A DNA stretch of 64,000 nucleotides from Flavobacterium degerlachei. GTDB taxonomy: Bacteria; Bacteroidota; Bacteroidia; Flavobacteriales; Flavobacteriaceae. The position numbers and the translations under genes were made by a program. The stretch covers positions 1 through 64,000 of the forward strand of contig NZ_FNMV01000019.1 in the NCBI RefSeq assembly GCF_900106645.1. The letters run 5' to 3'. Positions 1 through 8,948 of the stretch are shown piece by piece. Position 1 is the stretch's first letter. Each line of letters starts with the position of its first letter. The notes under the pieces are model-generated. The model was not told the origin of the DNA, did no database searches, and saw only the letters and a program-made list of their open reading frames with translations.

Positions 1-1775
1 GACAACTGTTCAACAGCGACAGTAACGGTAACAGTAGTTGCAGCACCAATCAAAGCAGTAAATGATGTTGCAGGACCAATCAACGGAATAGTTGGCGGAG
101 ATGCAGGAATCAATGTATTGGATAATGATTTATTGAATGGCGTTAAAGTAACTCCATCAGATGTAAAAATCACTTCTACTCCAAACGGACCATTAACGGT
201 AAACACAGACGGAACCGTAACGGTAGCAGAAAACACAAAAGCAGGAGAATACACAGTAGATTATACAATCTGCGAAGTATTAAATGCCGACAACTGTTCA
301 ACAGCGACAGTAACGGTAACAGTAGTTGCAGCAGCAATCAAAGCAGTAAATGATGTTGCAGGACCAATCAACGGAATAGTTGGAGGAGATGCAGGAATCA
401 ATGTATTGGATAATGATTTATTGAATGGCGTTAAAGTAACTCCATCAGATGTAAAAATCACTTCTACTCCAAACGGACCATTAACGGTAAACACAGACGG
501 AACCGTAACGGTAGCAGAGAACACAAAAGCAGGAGAATACACAGTAGATTATACAATCTGCGAAGTATTAAATGCCGACAACTGTTCAACAGCGACAGTA
601 ACGGTAACAGTAGTTGCAGCACCAATCAAAGCAGTAAATGATGTTGCAGGACCAATCAACGGAATAGTTGGCGGAGATGCAGGAATCAATGTATTGGATA
701 ATGATTTATTGAATGGCGTTAAAGTAACTCCATCAGATGTAAAAATCACTTCTACTCCAAACGGACCATTAACAGTAAACACAGACGGAACCGTAACGGT
801 AGCGCCAAACACAAAAGCAGGAGAATACACAGTAGATTATACGATCTGCGAAGTATTAAATGCAGACAACTGTTCAACAGCGACAGTAACGGTAACAGTA
901 GTTGCAGCACCAATAGATGCAGTAAATGATGTTGCAGGGCCGATCAATGGAACAACGGGAGGAACGATACCATCTGTATTTACAAATGATACTTTAAACG
1001 GAGTTCCAGTTAATCCATCAGATGTAGTATTAACTTCTACACCAAACGGACCATTAAAAGTAAATCCAAACGGAACGGTAACTGTAGCAGCTAACACGCC
1101 AGCAGGAACTTATACGGTAGATTATACAATCTGTGAAGTGTTGAATCCAAACAATTGCGATACAGCAACGGTAACAGTAACAGTAGTTGCAGCGCTAATA
1201 GATGCAGTAAATGATGTTGCAGGGCCAATCAACGGAATAGTTGGCGGAGATGCAGGAATCAATGTATTGGATAATGATTTATTGAATGGCGTTAAAGTAA
1301 CTCCATCAGATGTAAAAATCACTTCTACTCCAAACGGACCATTAACAGTAAACACAGACGGAACCGTAACTGTAGCAGAGAACACAAAAGCAGGAGAATA
1401 CACAGTAGATTATACGATCTGCGAAGTATTAAATGCAGACAACTGTTCAACAGCAACGGTAACAGTAACAGTAGTTGCAGCACTAATAGATGCAGTAAAT
1501 GATGTTGCAGGGCCGATCAATGGAACAACGGGAGGAACGATACCATCTGTATTTACAAATGATACTTTAAACGGAGTTCCAGTTAATCCATCAGATGTAG
1601 TATTAACTTCTACACCAAATGGACCATTAACAGTAAATCCAAACGGAACGGTAACTGTAGCAGCTAACACGCCAGCAGGAACTTATACGGTAGATTATAC
1701 GATCTGTGAAGTGTTGAATCCAAACAATTGTGATACAGCAACGGTAACAGTAACAGTAATTGCTGTTCAACCAGA
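1..1775 (+). repeat. Near-identical tandem coding repeats, two types (A 288 bp, B 285 bp)
   Basis: Measured from the DND/TND codons, units begin at 121, 409, 697, 982, 1270 and 1555, so the periods are 288, 288, 285, 288 and 285 bp. A partial unit fills 1-120. The order is A-A-A-B-A-B. Type A has GGDAGINVLDNDLLNGVKV and type B has GGTIPSVFTNDTLNGVPV. A units differ from each other by only a few bases, mostly silent. This indicates recent duplication or gene conversion, and copy number is likely to vary between strains and to be hard to assemble. Confidence 0.95.
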
Positions 1776-2460
1776 TTCACCAAGTATTTCGATTGTAAAG
1801 ACTGCTGTTTTCAATGATCGTAACAATGACGGTTTTGCTCAAGTAGGAGAGACAATAACATATAGTTTCCTTATTACCAATACTGGAAATATGCCGCTTT
1901 CAAATGTTACAGTAACAGATAATTTGTCTGGCTTAGTTTTAACAGGTAGTCCAATCCTTAAGTTAGAAGTTGGAGAGACAAATAGTACCGCATATTCTGC
2001 AACTTATGCTGTTACTTTATTAGATATACAATTAGGTTTGGTTACTAATAAAGCAAGTGTTACTGGTTCGACTTTAAATGGAACAGTTGTTAAAGATGAT
2101 ACCCAAGTTGAAATGGTACTTAATGAAGAGCCAATTGTTTTACCAGCTGTAAATTGTGTTATTGAAGTTTATAATGCAGTTTCTCCTAATGGTGACGGAA
2201 ATAATGATTTCTTCAGAATAGACGGATTAGAATGTTATTCTGAAAATAGAGTTGAAATATACAATCGTTGGGGTGTTTTAGTATTTGAAAGAGACGGTTA
2301 CAATAACTCGGACAAATCATTCAAAGGTATCTCCGAAGGGCGTGTTACCGTAAACCAATCAGAAGGATTGCCAACAGGAACGTATTATTATATTTTGAAA
2401 TATAAAGACAACGAAGCAAAAGGGCATGAAAAAGCAGGATATTTATATATAAACAGATAA
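1..2460 (+). CDS. T9SS-secreted repeat adhesin with gliding-type C-terminal domain (5' end outside window)
   Basis: The reading frame is open from base 1, so the gene starts upstream and only its last 819 codons are visible. Roughly the first 590 residues are tandem Ig/cadherin-like repeats of 95-96 residues. Each repeat contains AVNDVAGPING and a cysteine pair spaced as in CEVLNADNC, which could form a disulfide. A DUF11-like domain follows (about residues 595-705, starting SIVKTAVFNDRNNDGF). The end is a gliding-motility/T9SS type-B sorting domain (about 715-819) with VSPNGDGNNDF, IYNRWGVLVFER and GTYYY. Proteins of this class are exported by the type IX system and displayed on the surface as adhesins. 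The PorP/SprF-like gene starts 29 bases downstream, as expected for a type-B substrate. The ligand is unknown. The family assignment is firm, an adhesive role is inferred. Confidence 0.9.
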   Translation, partial: DNCSTATVTVTVVAAPIKAVNDVAGPINGIVGGDAGINVLDNDLLNGVKVTPSDVKITSTPNGPLTVNTDGTVTVAENTKAGEYTVDYTICEVLNADNCSTATVTVTVVAAAIKAVNDVAGPINGIVGGDAGINVLDNDLLNGVKVTPSDVKITSTPNGPLTVNTDGTVTVAENTKAGEYTVDYTICEVLNADNCSTATVTVTVVAAPIKAVNDVAGPINGIVGGDAGINVLDNDLLNGVKVTPSDVKITSTPNGPLTVNTDGTVTVAPNTKAGEYTVDYTICEVLNADNCSTATVTVTVVAAPIDAVNDVAGPINGTTGGTIPSVFTNDTLNGVPVNPSDVVLTSTPNGPLKVNPNGTVTVAANTPAGTYTVDYTICEVLNPNNCDTATVTVTVVAALIDAVNDVAGPINGIVGGDAGINVLDNDLLNGVKVTPSDVKITSTPNGPLTVNTDGTVTVAENTKAGEYTVDYTICEVLNADNCSTATVTVTVVAALIDAVNDVAGPINGTTGGTIPSVFTNDTLNGVPVNPSDVVLTSTPNGPLTVNPNGTVTVAANTPAGTYTVDYTICEVLNPNNCDTATVTVTVIAVQPDSPSISIVKTAVFNDRNNDGFAQVGETITYSFLITNTGNMPLSNVTVTDNLSGLVLTGSPILKLEVGETNSTAYSATYAVTLLDIQLGLVTNKASVTGSTLNGTVVKDDTQVEMVLNEEPIVLPAVNCVIEVYNAVSPNGDGNNDFFRIDGLECYSENRVEIYNRWGVLVFERDGYNNSDKSFKGISEGRVTVNQSEGLPTGTYYYILKYKDNEAKGHEKAGYLYINR

Positions 2461-2489
2461 AACTATTCCCTCAGGGTTTAAAATATAAA

Positions 2490-3419
2490 ATGATGAAAAC
2501 AAAATTATTATTAGTTTTAATGCTATTATCGGGATGTATCTATGCACAGCAAGATGCTCAGTTTACCCAATATATGTATAACACAATTAATATTAACCCA
2601 GCGTATGCTGGATCAAGAGAGTCACTGAATGTCTTTATTTTGCACCGTAGCCAATGGGTGGGTCTTGATGGAGCGCCAACTACAAATGCAGCATCAATTC
2701 ATACACCTATAAATGACAGTAATATAGGTATTGGAGTTTCTATCGTAAATGATAAGATTGGACCTTCTGATGAGAATAACATTGCAGTTGACTTGTCCTA
2801 TAGTATTAATACATCAAAAGATTTTAAACTTTCTTTTGGATTAAAAGCGACAGCTAACCTACTGAATGTAGATTTTACTAGGCTTAATAGATATGATTTG
2901 AATGACTATAGTTTTGAAACCAACATAGACAATAAGTTTTCTCCAAATATAGGTGTAGGTTTGTATTTTCATTCCGATTATACATATGTAGGTTTGTCAG
3001 CTCCAAATTTATTGGAAACTAATCATTTTGACAGGTATGCTGGTGTAGGATCGAGTACTTACATTGCGAGAGAAAAAATACATTATTATTTAATGGCAGG
3101 CCATGTGTTTGACTTAAATGGAAATGTGAAGTTCAAACCATCCATGCTGACTAAAGTAGTTCAAGGTTCTCCTTTACAAGTTGATTTGTCTGGAAATTTT
3201 TTGATAAATGAAAAATTTGTAGCTGGTGTTGCGTACCGTTGGAGTGCGTCAGTAAGTGCTATGGTGGGTTTTCAAGCTAATGACTCTTGGTTTATTGGTT
3301 ATGGTTATGACTTAGAAACGACTAAACTAGCTAATTATAATTCGGGTTCACATGAAATATTTTTAAGATATGAATTGTTTAAAAACTACGATAGAATAGT
3401 ATCCCCAAGATTCTTTTAA
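2490..3419 (+). CDS. PorP/SprF family type IX secretion membrane protein
   Basis: This 309-residue protein has an N-terminal signal peptide (MMKTKLLLVLMLLSGCIYAQ) and the family hallmark right after it: QDAQFTQYMYN followed by NPAYAGSRE. The rest looks like an outer-membrane beta-barrel with alternating hydrophobic strands. PorP/SprF proteins serve type IX secretion. SprF-type members are needed for the export or surface attachment of substrates with type-B C-terminal domains. The type-B adhesin gene ends 29 bases upstream and the OmpA-family gene starts 9 bases downstream, so the three are probably one operon and this paralogue is probably dedicated to that adhesin. Family certain, partnership inferred from position. 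Confidence 0.92.
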   Translation: MMKTKLLLVLMLLSGCIYAQQDAQFTQYMYNTININPAYAGSRESLNVFILHRSQWVGLDGAPTTNAASIHTPINDSNIGIGVSIVNDKIGPSDENNIAVDLSYSINTSKDFKLSFGLKATANLLNVDFTRLNRYDLNDYSFETNIDNKFSPNIGVGLYFHSDYTYVGLSAPNLLETNHFDRYAGVGSSTYIAREKIHYYLMAGHVFDLNGNVKFKPSMLTKVVQGSPLQVDLSGNFLINEKFVAGVAYRWSASVSAMVGFQANDSWFIGYGYDLETTKLANYNSGSHEIFLRYELFKNYDRIVSPRFF

Positions 3420-3428
3420 TTAATTATT

Positions 3429-5369
3429 ATGAAAATTAAATCCTACGTATACATTACTCTTGTAAGCCTTCTAAGTTTTACGGGAAATGCCCAAAAAGTC
3501 AAAATAGCTCAAGCCGATAAACAATACGAACAGTATGCTTATATTGATGCGATAGCTACCTATGAAAAAGTGGCTGAAAAAGGGTACAAAGACGAAAAAA
3601 TGTTTCAAAAATTAGGTAATGCTTACTATTTCAATGCAGAATTAGATAAGGCGGCCAAATGGTATGCTGAACTTTTTTTGATGAATAAAAATCAAGAGCC
3701 AGAATATCTTTATAGATATTCGCAAACTCTTAAATCTATAGGAGAATATACTAAAGCAGACGAAATATTAGATCAGTTTAATAAGAAATCAGGAAATGAT
3801 TTAAGGGCTAAATTATACGAAAAGCACAAAGATTATTTAGAAGAGATTAAAGAAAATTCGGGTCGATTTAATGTCCAAGACGCAGGAATAAATTCTGAAT
3901 TTTCAGATTATGGAAGCTCTTTTTCTGGTAATAAATTGGTTTTTGCTTCGGCACGAGATACAGTCGAGCGTTCTAAAAAAGTTTTTAAATGGACAAATCA
4001 GTCTTTTACTAATTTGTATAGCTCAGAAATAAAACCGGACGGTAAGTTAGAAGAGCCAAAACGTTTTGGAAACAGAATTAATTCAAAGTTTCATGAGTCT
4101 ACACCAGTTTTTACAAAAGATGGCTCTACAATGTATTTTACCAGAAATAATTTTTTAGACGGTAAAAAAGGAAAAAACAGTAACAGAACAGTTTTGCTAA
4201 AAATATATAAAGCGACATTAAAAGATGGAGAATGGACGGATGTTACTGAACTGCCGTTCAATAGTAATCAGTACAGCGTTGCTCATCCTGCACTTAGTAG
4301 TGATGATAGAACTTTATATTTTGCCTCAGATATGCCAGGAACTTTTGGTCAATCTGATTTGTTTAAAGTTGCTATTAATGCTAATGGAACCTATTCAGCT
4401 CCTATTAATTTAGGGACAAAAATCAATACCGAAGGAAGAGAAACTTTCCCTTTTATTAGTGATGACAATGAGTTGTATTTTGCCACTGACGGTCGTCCCG
4501 GACTAGGAGGATTAGATATTTATGTTGCCAAAATTGAAAATAACGAGAGTTTTAATGAAGTGAAGAATGTAGGTTCGCCGGTTAATGGACCTAATGATGA
4601 TTTTGCTTTCTTAATCAATAGCAAAACCCGTAGTGGATTTTTCACCTCTAATAGAGATGGAGGGAAAGGATACGATGATATTTACAAATTTTCTGAAATA
4701 AAGGAAATAATTTGTGAGCAAATCTTAAAGGGGACAATTACTGATAAGGAATCTGGTGATGTTCTTGAAGAAACTAAAATGAGTTTATTTGACGAAAAAT
4801 ACCAATTTCTAAAAGAAAGTAAAACTAATGAAAATGGAGAGTATAGTTTTGAAGTAGAATGTGGAAGTACGTATTATGTACGTGCAGAGAAATCTAATTA
4901 TGAAACTAAAGAGGGTACTATTTCTATTGAAAATGTAAATGGAGAAAGTCATTTATCTCTTGAATTAGAAACGAGAATGAAGCCAATAACGGTAGGTACT
5001 GATCTCGCCAAAGTTTTAGATATTCCAATTATATATTTTGATTTAGATAAATCATTTATAAGAGAAGATGCTGCTTTTGAACTAGAAAAAATAGTTGCAG
5101 TAATGAATGATTTTCCTAAAATTAAAATAGATATACGTTCTCATACTGATAGCCGTCAAACAGCAAAATATAACGAAGCTTTATCTGACCGAAGAGCAAA
5201 ATCAACTAGAGATTGGTTGATTAAAAATGGTGTAAATGCAAGTAGGTTAACTGCTAAAGGATATGGTGAGTCTCGACTTGTAAATAATTGTGGTGATGGA
5301 GTTCAATGTACTGAAGCGGAACATCAGCTAAATAGACGAAGTGAGTTTATAATTATTTCAGTTGACTAA
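3429..5369 (+). CDS. OmpA-family protein with TPR, PD40 propeller and carboxypeptidase-like domain (PorE-like)
   Basis: This 646-residue protein has a signal peptide (residues 1-21) and TPR-like helices at about 24-140 (AYIDAIATYEKVAEKG). PD40/WD40-like propeller strands follow at about 165-420 (SSDDRTLYFASDMPG, FTSNRDGGKGYDDIY). A carboxypeptidase-regulatory-like beta-sandwich lies at about 430-510 and a C-terminal OmpA peptidoglycan-binding domain at about 535-646. The OmpA domain shows YFDLDKSFIREDA, HTDSR and LSDRRAKSTRDWL, with the Asp and Arg used for peptidoglycan contact. This domain order matches PorE of the type IX system, which tethers outer-membrane parts to the cell wall. It is the last gene of the adhesin/PorP operon and ends at a strong terminator. 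It is a paralogue of PorE rather than provably the core subunit. Confidence 0.88.
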   Translation: MKIKSYVYITLVSLLSFTGNAQKVKIAQADKQYEQYAYIDAIATYEKVAEKGYKDEKMFQKLGNAYYFNAELDKAAKWYAELFLMNKNQEPEYLYRYSQTLKSIGEYTKADEILDQFNKKSGNDLRAKLYEKHKDYLEEIKENSGRFNVQDAGINSEFSDYGSSFSGNKLVFASARDTVERSKKVFKWTNQSFTNLYSSEIKPDGKLEEPKRFGNRINSKFHESTPVFTKDGSTMYFTRNNFLDGKKGKNSNRTVLLKIYKATLKDGEWTDVTELPFNSNQYSVAHPALSSDDRTLYFASDMPGTFGQSDLFKVAINANGTYSAPINLGTKINTEGRETFPFISDDNELYFATDGRPGLGGLDIYVAKIENNESFNEVKNVGSPVNGPNDDFAFLINSKTRSGFFTSNRDGGKGYDDIYKFSEIKEIICEQILKGTITDKESGDVLEETKMSLFDEKYQFLKESKTNENGEYSFEVECGSTYYVRAEKSNYETKEGTISIENVNGESHLSLELETRMKPITVGTDLAKVLDIPIIYFDLDKSFIREDAAFELEKIVAVMNDFPKIKIDIRSHTDSRQTAKYNEALSDRRAKSTRDWLIKNGVNASRLTAKGYGESRLVNNCGDGVQCTEAEHQLNRRSEFIIISVD

Positions 5370-5389
5370 GTAGTAGTATGAAAATATGT

Positions 5390-5430
5390 AAAAAGCTAAT
5401 TGTTTGAGTAATCACACAATTAGCTTTTTT
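5390..5430. terminator. Strong bidirectional intrinsic terminator
   Basis: A 14-bp arm at 5390-5403 (AAAAAGCTAATTGT) pairs with 5416-5429, leaving a 12-base loop and T or A tracts on both sides. It lies between the convergent ends of the OmpA-family gene and the large outer-membrane gene and can serve both strands. Confidence 0.9.
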
Positions 5431-5433
5431 GAC

Positions 5434-8400
5434 TTAAAAATAAGCTCTTAATTGTATGTTTCCAGTATGTATGGCTTGACTGGATTCACTTTTGCGCCCC
5501 TGATAATTTAGATTAATGTCAAGAAATTGGGTGATGTTCTTCTGAACTAGGAATCTCCATGTCATGTTTTGGCCTGTTTGCAGGCCTTCTAACATTTGGA
5601 ATCCAACGGAAGAATATTGATTACCATCAAATTTGTTTTGGTAAAAAGAAACTTCTCCATTCATGGTTAACTTGTTTTCGCCAGCATAAGAGAATGAAGT
5701 TCCGAAACGACTTTGTAATAAGGTTTCGAAATCACCTATTCTATTATCCTTATTTTGCAGTTCGTAAAATAGATCCCAACTTGTGTTTTTAGAAAATAAG
5801 TAGCTAATTTTTGGTGCTAATTGGTAGCCTTTTATCGTGTAGTTTTGTTCAGGAAAGTTTTCAGATACGATTGATGTTTGAATAGTTTTGGCAAAGAAAC
5901 CAAACAACCAACTTTTCTTTAACAAATGGGAATACTGGATTTGATGAGAATTATTGTCTGATTCTTGCGAACCTATAGAAAGTAAGTTTTTTGTTTTGTT
6001 TTCCAAATAGGAATAGGTAACCGAATGGTTTTGCTTTCCTCGATTGTAAAACAAACTGTTTCTGAAACTCGAGCTCAAGCCCAATATATTCTCCTTTGAA
6101 GAAGAGAATGGATTTAGTTCGAAATTGTTCCCTTCGTTTTTAGTTTTTCTATCAATGATAAAAGAGGCCTGATTATAAAAGAACGATGCTACTTTTTTAA
6201 ATCCAGTTTCATTTTGCCATTGATTCGGATTTAAAATCAGAGATTGAGAGAATTTAGTTTGATGGGTTTTTATATAAACCCGATTGGGTAAGTAGATTCT
6301 AATGAATGTAGCCTGATCGATAAACGGAGCCACTTCAAATTCTTGTAGTTCTTGAATTCCATTATTGTTATAATCATTCCAAGTGTAAACTCCTTGTCCG
6401 GCAGCAACTTCTAAATAAGTAAATTCCTGTTGCGCCAATGTTCCGGAATTAGTTTCGTATGCGCTAGTCCCTTGAATTAATTGATTAAAAAATCGATCGT
6501 TATAGACGATTCTTGAATTTAGGGAAGGTTCCTTCTTTTTTGAAGAATCAGCAAAATCTAGCACCCTATAATTAGCATAAACGGACAAGTCGCTTTTGTT
6601 CGTTTGTATTAATTTCGATTTTAAAAAATAGGTTTGTGAACTGTTTACCCTTTGTAATAAACCATTTTGGATGCTGTCATTGTTTCTTTTCAAAAAACCT
6701 AATTCGACAAATACTTTTGTGCTATCGCCACGGCCTGTGAAAAATCCAAATTCTGAAAATCGTTGACTCAAATCAGAAAATTGGTTTGTAGATTTATTTT
6801 TTTCTTGATTGTCTTCAAGGCGCTGGCTTGTGCCAATCCAGTTTTTATCAAAATGATATCGGATTTGAGATTCATTCCGAATGAATTTTGATGAAGTCAC
6901 TGTTCCATCACTTTTTAAGTAGCTTCCTTGGTTTTTAAACAGCCAGTTTTGAGTACTATATTGGCCATTTAAAATATGCCTGTTTCCCGAAAAACTGTCT
7001 GAAAATGCCAATTTTTCAAATTGATAGGTAATCAATCCTTTATTTGCGAAATCAATTCCGTTGTTCAAATTAAAGTTAAGCCCTGATACTAATAAACTTT
7101 GGTTCCCCGTTGCTGTTGTCGCCAAATTCCAGTCTCTGTTAAATTCAATGGTATAAAAGCGTTCAATTGAGCTAAATTCTTTTTGGGTAAATTGGTAATT
7201 AGCAAAGGCATCGACATTCCATTTTGATGAAAATAGGCGCTGTTTTATATTTAGTTTTCCGCTTAAACCTTGGTTGTCGGAGTCGTCACTATTCGAAAAA
7301 AGATTTTTATCATTATTACTGACAGCTATTTCAAAATCAACTGCTGATTTTTCTGAAGGTCTGTAATTTCCCAAAAATGTGGCGACTTGAATTTTTGTAG
7401 GTGATACCAATTGAATAATTGGTTCGTAATCTCCTTGAGGAATCGCATTAATAGGAGCAACATATTCATATATCCGAGTAATTGCCGAAGCATTCGTCAA
7501 AACGTAATTTCCTTTTTTAGCACCAACTGAATTGAACCGAACATTGAACAATTCTTGCTGTGAGTCATTTGAATATTCAAAAACTTCAACAGCGTTAATT
7601 ATTGTTTTTTTATACAGCACTTTGTTGTCAGAATAGGAATCAACATATGCGGAAGGCGCCACCATCAATTCTGGATTATCTCCCGCTGCAACTAATATTT
7701 GCGCTTGTTCTTCAGTAAGATTTTGTTGCAGCGGTTGGTTTTTAATATCATTTTCAGAATATAAATAACTACCAAAACTCCATTTCTCATTTTCATGCGT
7801 TACTCCAGCATAAGTTACAAATCGAGTGTAATTTCTATCAGAGTATTGGTATTCTATTGCAATTCGCATTTCTGAAGTTATCGTAAACAAGGGAGTAAAT
7901 GTAATTTCCCCAGCATTGTAGTCAATTGTATAGTCGTTGTTTTCTCCTCTTTTTAAAAGAAGGCCATTTACATAGACGCGTTCAGATCCTGAAATCACTA
8001 AGACATACAATTCTCCGTTTGTGCCTTTTAGCTTATAGGGTCCCTGACTACCTTCGATTCCTGTAAAATTGCTCTTGGCGTATTGGCCTTTTACCAAAGC
8101 CGCAGATGCAAAGACATTGGTTTTGTTTTTATCAGTTCCAAAAGTGAAATTGGCTGAAATTCCCTGTACTTTTTTATTGAAATTTAAAAATTGAGTTTTA
8201 TGATTTTCAAGAAATACATCGCCTGCGCGAAGATTCCATTTGTCGCTGTAAAGTTCCATAAAGACATTATCAAACTGATCTAGTTTTTGGGAATATCCTC
8301 CATCCTGAAGTGGAATGTTACTGTCTTGCAAAGAGGCACGCAAACTCACTTTTTCGGATAATTTACCGGTGATTTGTAAGTCCAGATTGGAGTTTAAAAC

Positions 8401-8865
8401 CGTGTTTTGGTTGTTTCCAATAGTAACGCCACGTGTAATGCTTCCCGAAGTGCTTAGTCCATCAAATGGAATGTTTTTTTGTGTTGGGTTAGCATCAACT
8501 CTATAAAGTTTTTCTTCATTGATGTCATTGCTGACGATTCGGCTGGGGTCGTAAGTTTGGTACTTTTTCGTTAAAAAATCGGGATATTTTAAATACTGTA
8601 CCGTTAAAGAATCTGAGGTTATGAGAAAACTTTCGTTTAGGAATAATGTCCCATTTTGAAAGTCAACATTATAGTGAGCGGGGTCAATAGTATTGTCTTT
8701 GGCGTCAAGCAACTTGAAAAAACTCGAATTGAGACTTTCACTTTCAAGATGAATACTGTCCTTAGAAACAGGGATTTTTTTTATTTTGTATAATGATTTA
8801 TTTTCCTGGGCTTGTAACCCAGAAAAATAAATAATCATCACGAATAGCAATACTTTTTTTAACAT
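5434..8865 (-). CDS. Large outer-membrane protein of unknown function
   Basis: This 1143-residue protein has a clear Sec signal (MLKKVLLFVMIIYFSGLQAQ). The mature part is long, rich in aromatic, Asn and Ser residues, and full of alternating-strand patterns, and it ends in a strand-like tail (GNIQLRAYF) typical of outer-membrane barrels. Around residues 275-325 it carries SGSERVYVNGLLLKRGENN and then IDYNAGEITFTP. I associate this kind of segment with very large Bacteroidota surface barrels such as SprA-like proteins, but I cannot demonstrate homology. No TonB box, plug or enzyme motif was recognised. The gene is alone in its orientation next to the T9SS-type operon, with aspartate kinase 83 bases upstream. 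Function is not assigned. Confidence 0.75.
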   Translation of the reverse strand: MLKKVLLFVMIIYFSGLQAQENKSLYKIKKIPVSKDSIHLESESLNSSFFKLLDAKDNTIDPAHYNVDFQNGTLFLNESFLITSDSLTVQYLKYPDFLTKKYQTYDPSRIVSNDINEEKLYRVDANPTQKNIPFDGLSTSGSITRGVTIGNNQNTVLNSNLDLQITGKLSEKVSLRASLQDSNIPLQDGGYSQKLDQFDNVFMELYSDKWNLRAGDVFLENHKTQFLNFNKKVQGISANFTFGTDKNKTNVFASAALVKGQYAKSNFTGIEGSQGPYKLKGTNGELYVLVISGSERVYVNGLLLKRGENNDYTIDYNAGEITFTPLFTITSEMRIAIEYQYSDRNYTRFVTYAGVTHENEKWSFGSYLYSENDIKNQPLQQNLTEEQAQILVAAGDNPELMVAPSAYVDSYSDNKVLYKKTIINAVEVFEYSNDSQQELFNVRFNSVGAKKGNYVLTNASAITRIYEYVAPINAIPQGDYEPIIQLVSPTKIQVATFLGNYRPSEKSAVDFEIAVSNNDKNLFSNSDDSDNQGLSGKLNIKQRLFSSKWNVDAFANYQFTQKEFSSIERFYTIEFNRDWNLATTATGNQSLLVSGLNFNLNNGIDFANKGLITYQFEKLAFSDSFSGNRHILNGQYSTQNWLFKNQGSYLKSDGTVTSSKFIRNESQIRYHFDKNWIGTSQRLEDNQEKNKSTNQFSDLSQRFSEFGFFTGRGDSTKVFVELGFLKRNNDSIQNGLLQRVNSSQTYFLKSKLIQTNKSDLSVYANYRVLDFADSSKKKEPSLNSRIVYNDRFFNQLIQGTSAYETNSGTLAQQEFTYLEVAAGQGVYTWNDYNNNGIQELQEFEVAPFIDQATFIRIYLPNRVYIKTHQTKFSQSLILNPNQWQNETGFKKVASFFYNQASFIIDRKTKNEGNNFELNPFSSSKENILGLSSSFRNSLFYNRGKQNHSVTYSYLENKTKNLLSIGSQESDNNSHQIQYSHLLKKSWLFGFFAKTIQTSIVSENFPEQNYTIKGYQLAPKISYLFSKNTSWDLFYELQNKDNRIGDFETLLQSRFGTSFSYAGENKLTMNGEVSFYQNKFDGNQYSSVGFQMLEGLQTGQNMTWRFLVQKNITQFLDINLNYQGRKSESSQAIHTGNIQLRAYF

Positions 8866-8948
8866 AAAGAAAATAACGTCTATGTCTCAAAAGTAGTGTA
8901 TTCTATATTATTGTGGGCGTTTGTAACGTAATAACGATTAAAGTTTTA

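Noticed and set aside
261..1670. Five antisense reading frames of 86-93 codons opposite the adhesin repeats
   Set aside because: They recur with the 285-288 bp period because they mirror the coding repeats on the other strand; no promoter or start signals of their own.
1..1775. CRISPR array from regular repeats
   Set aside because: The period is 285-288 bp and the repeats are continuous coding sequence without spacers.
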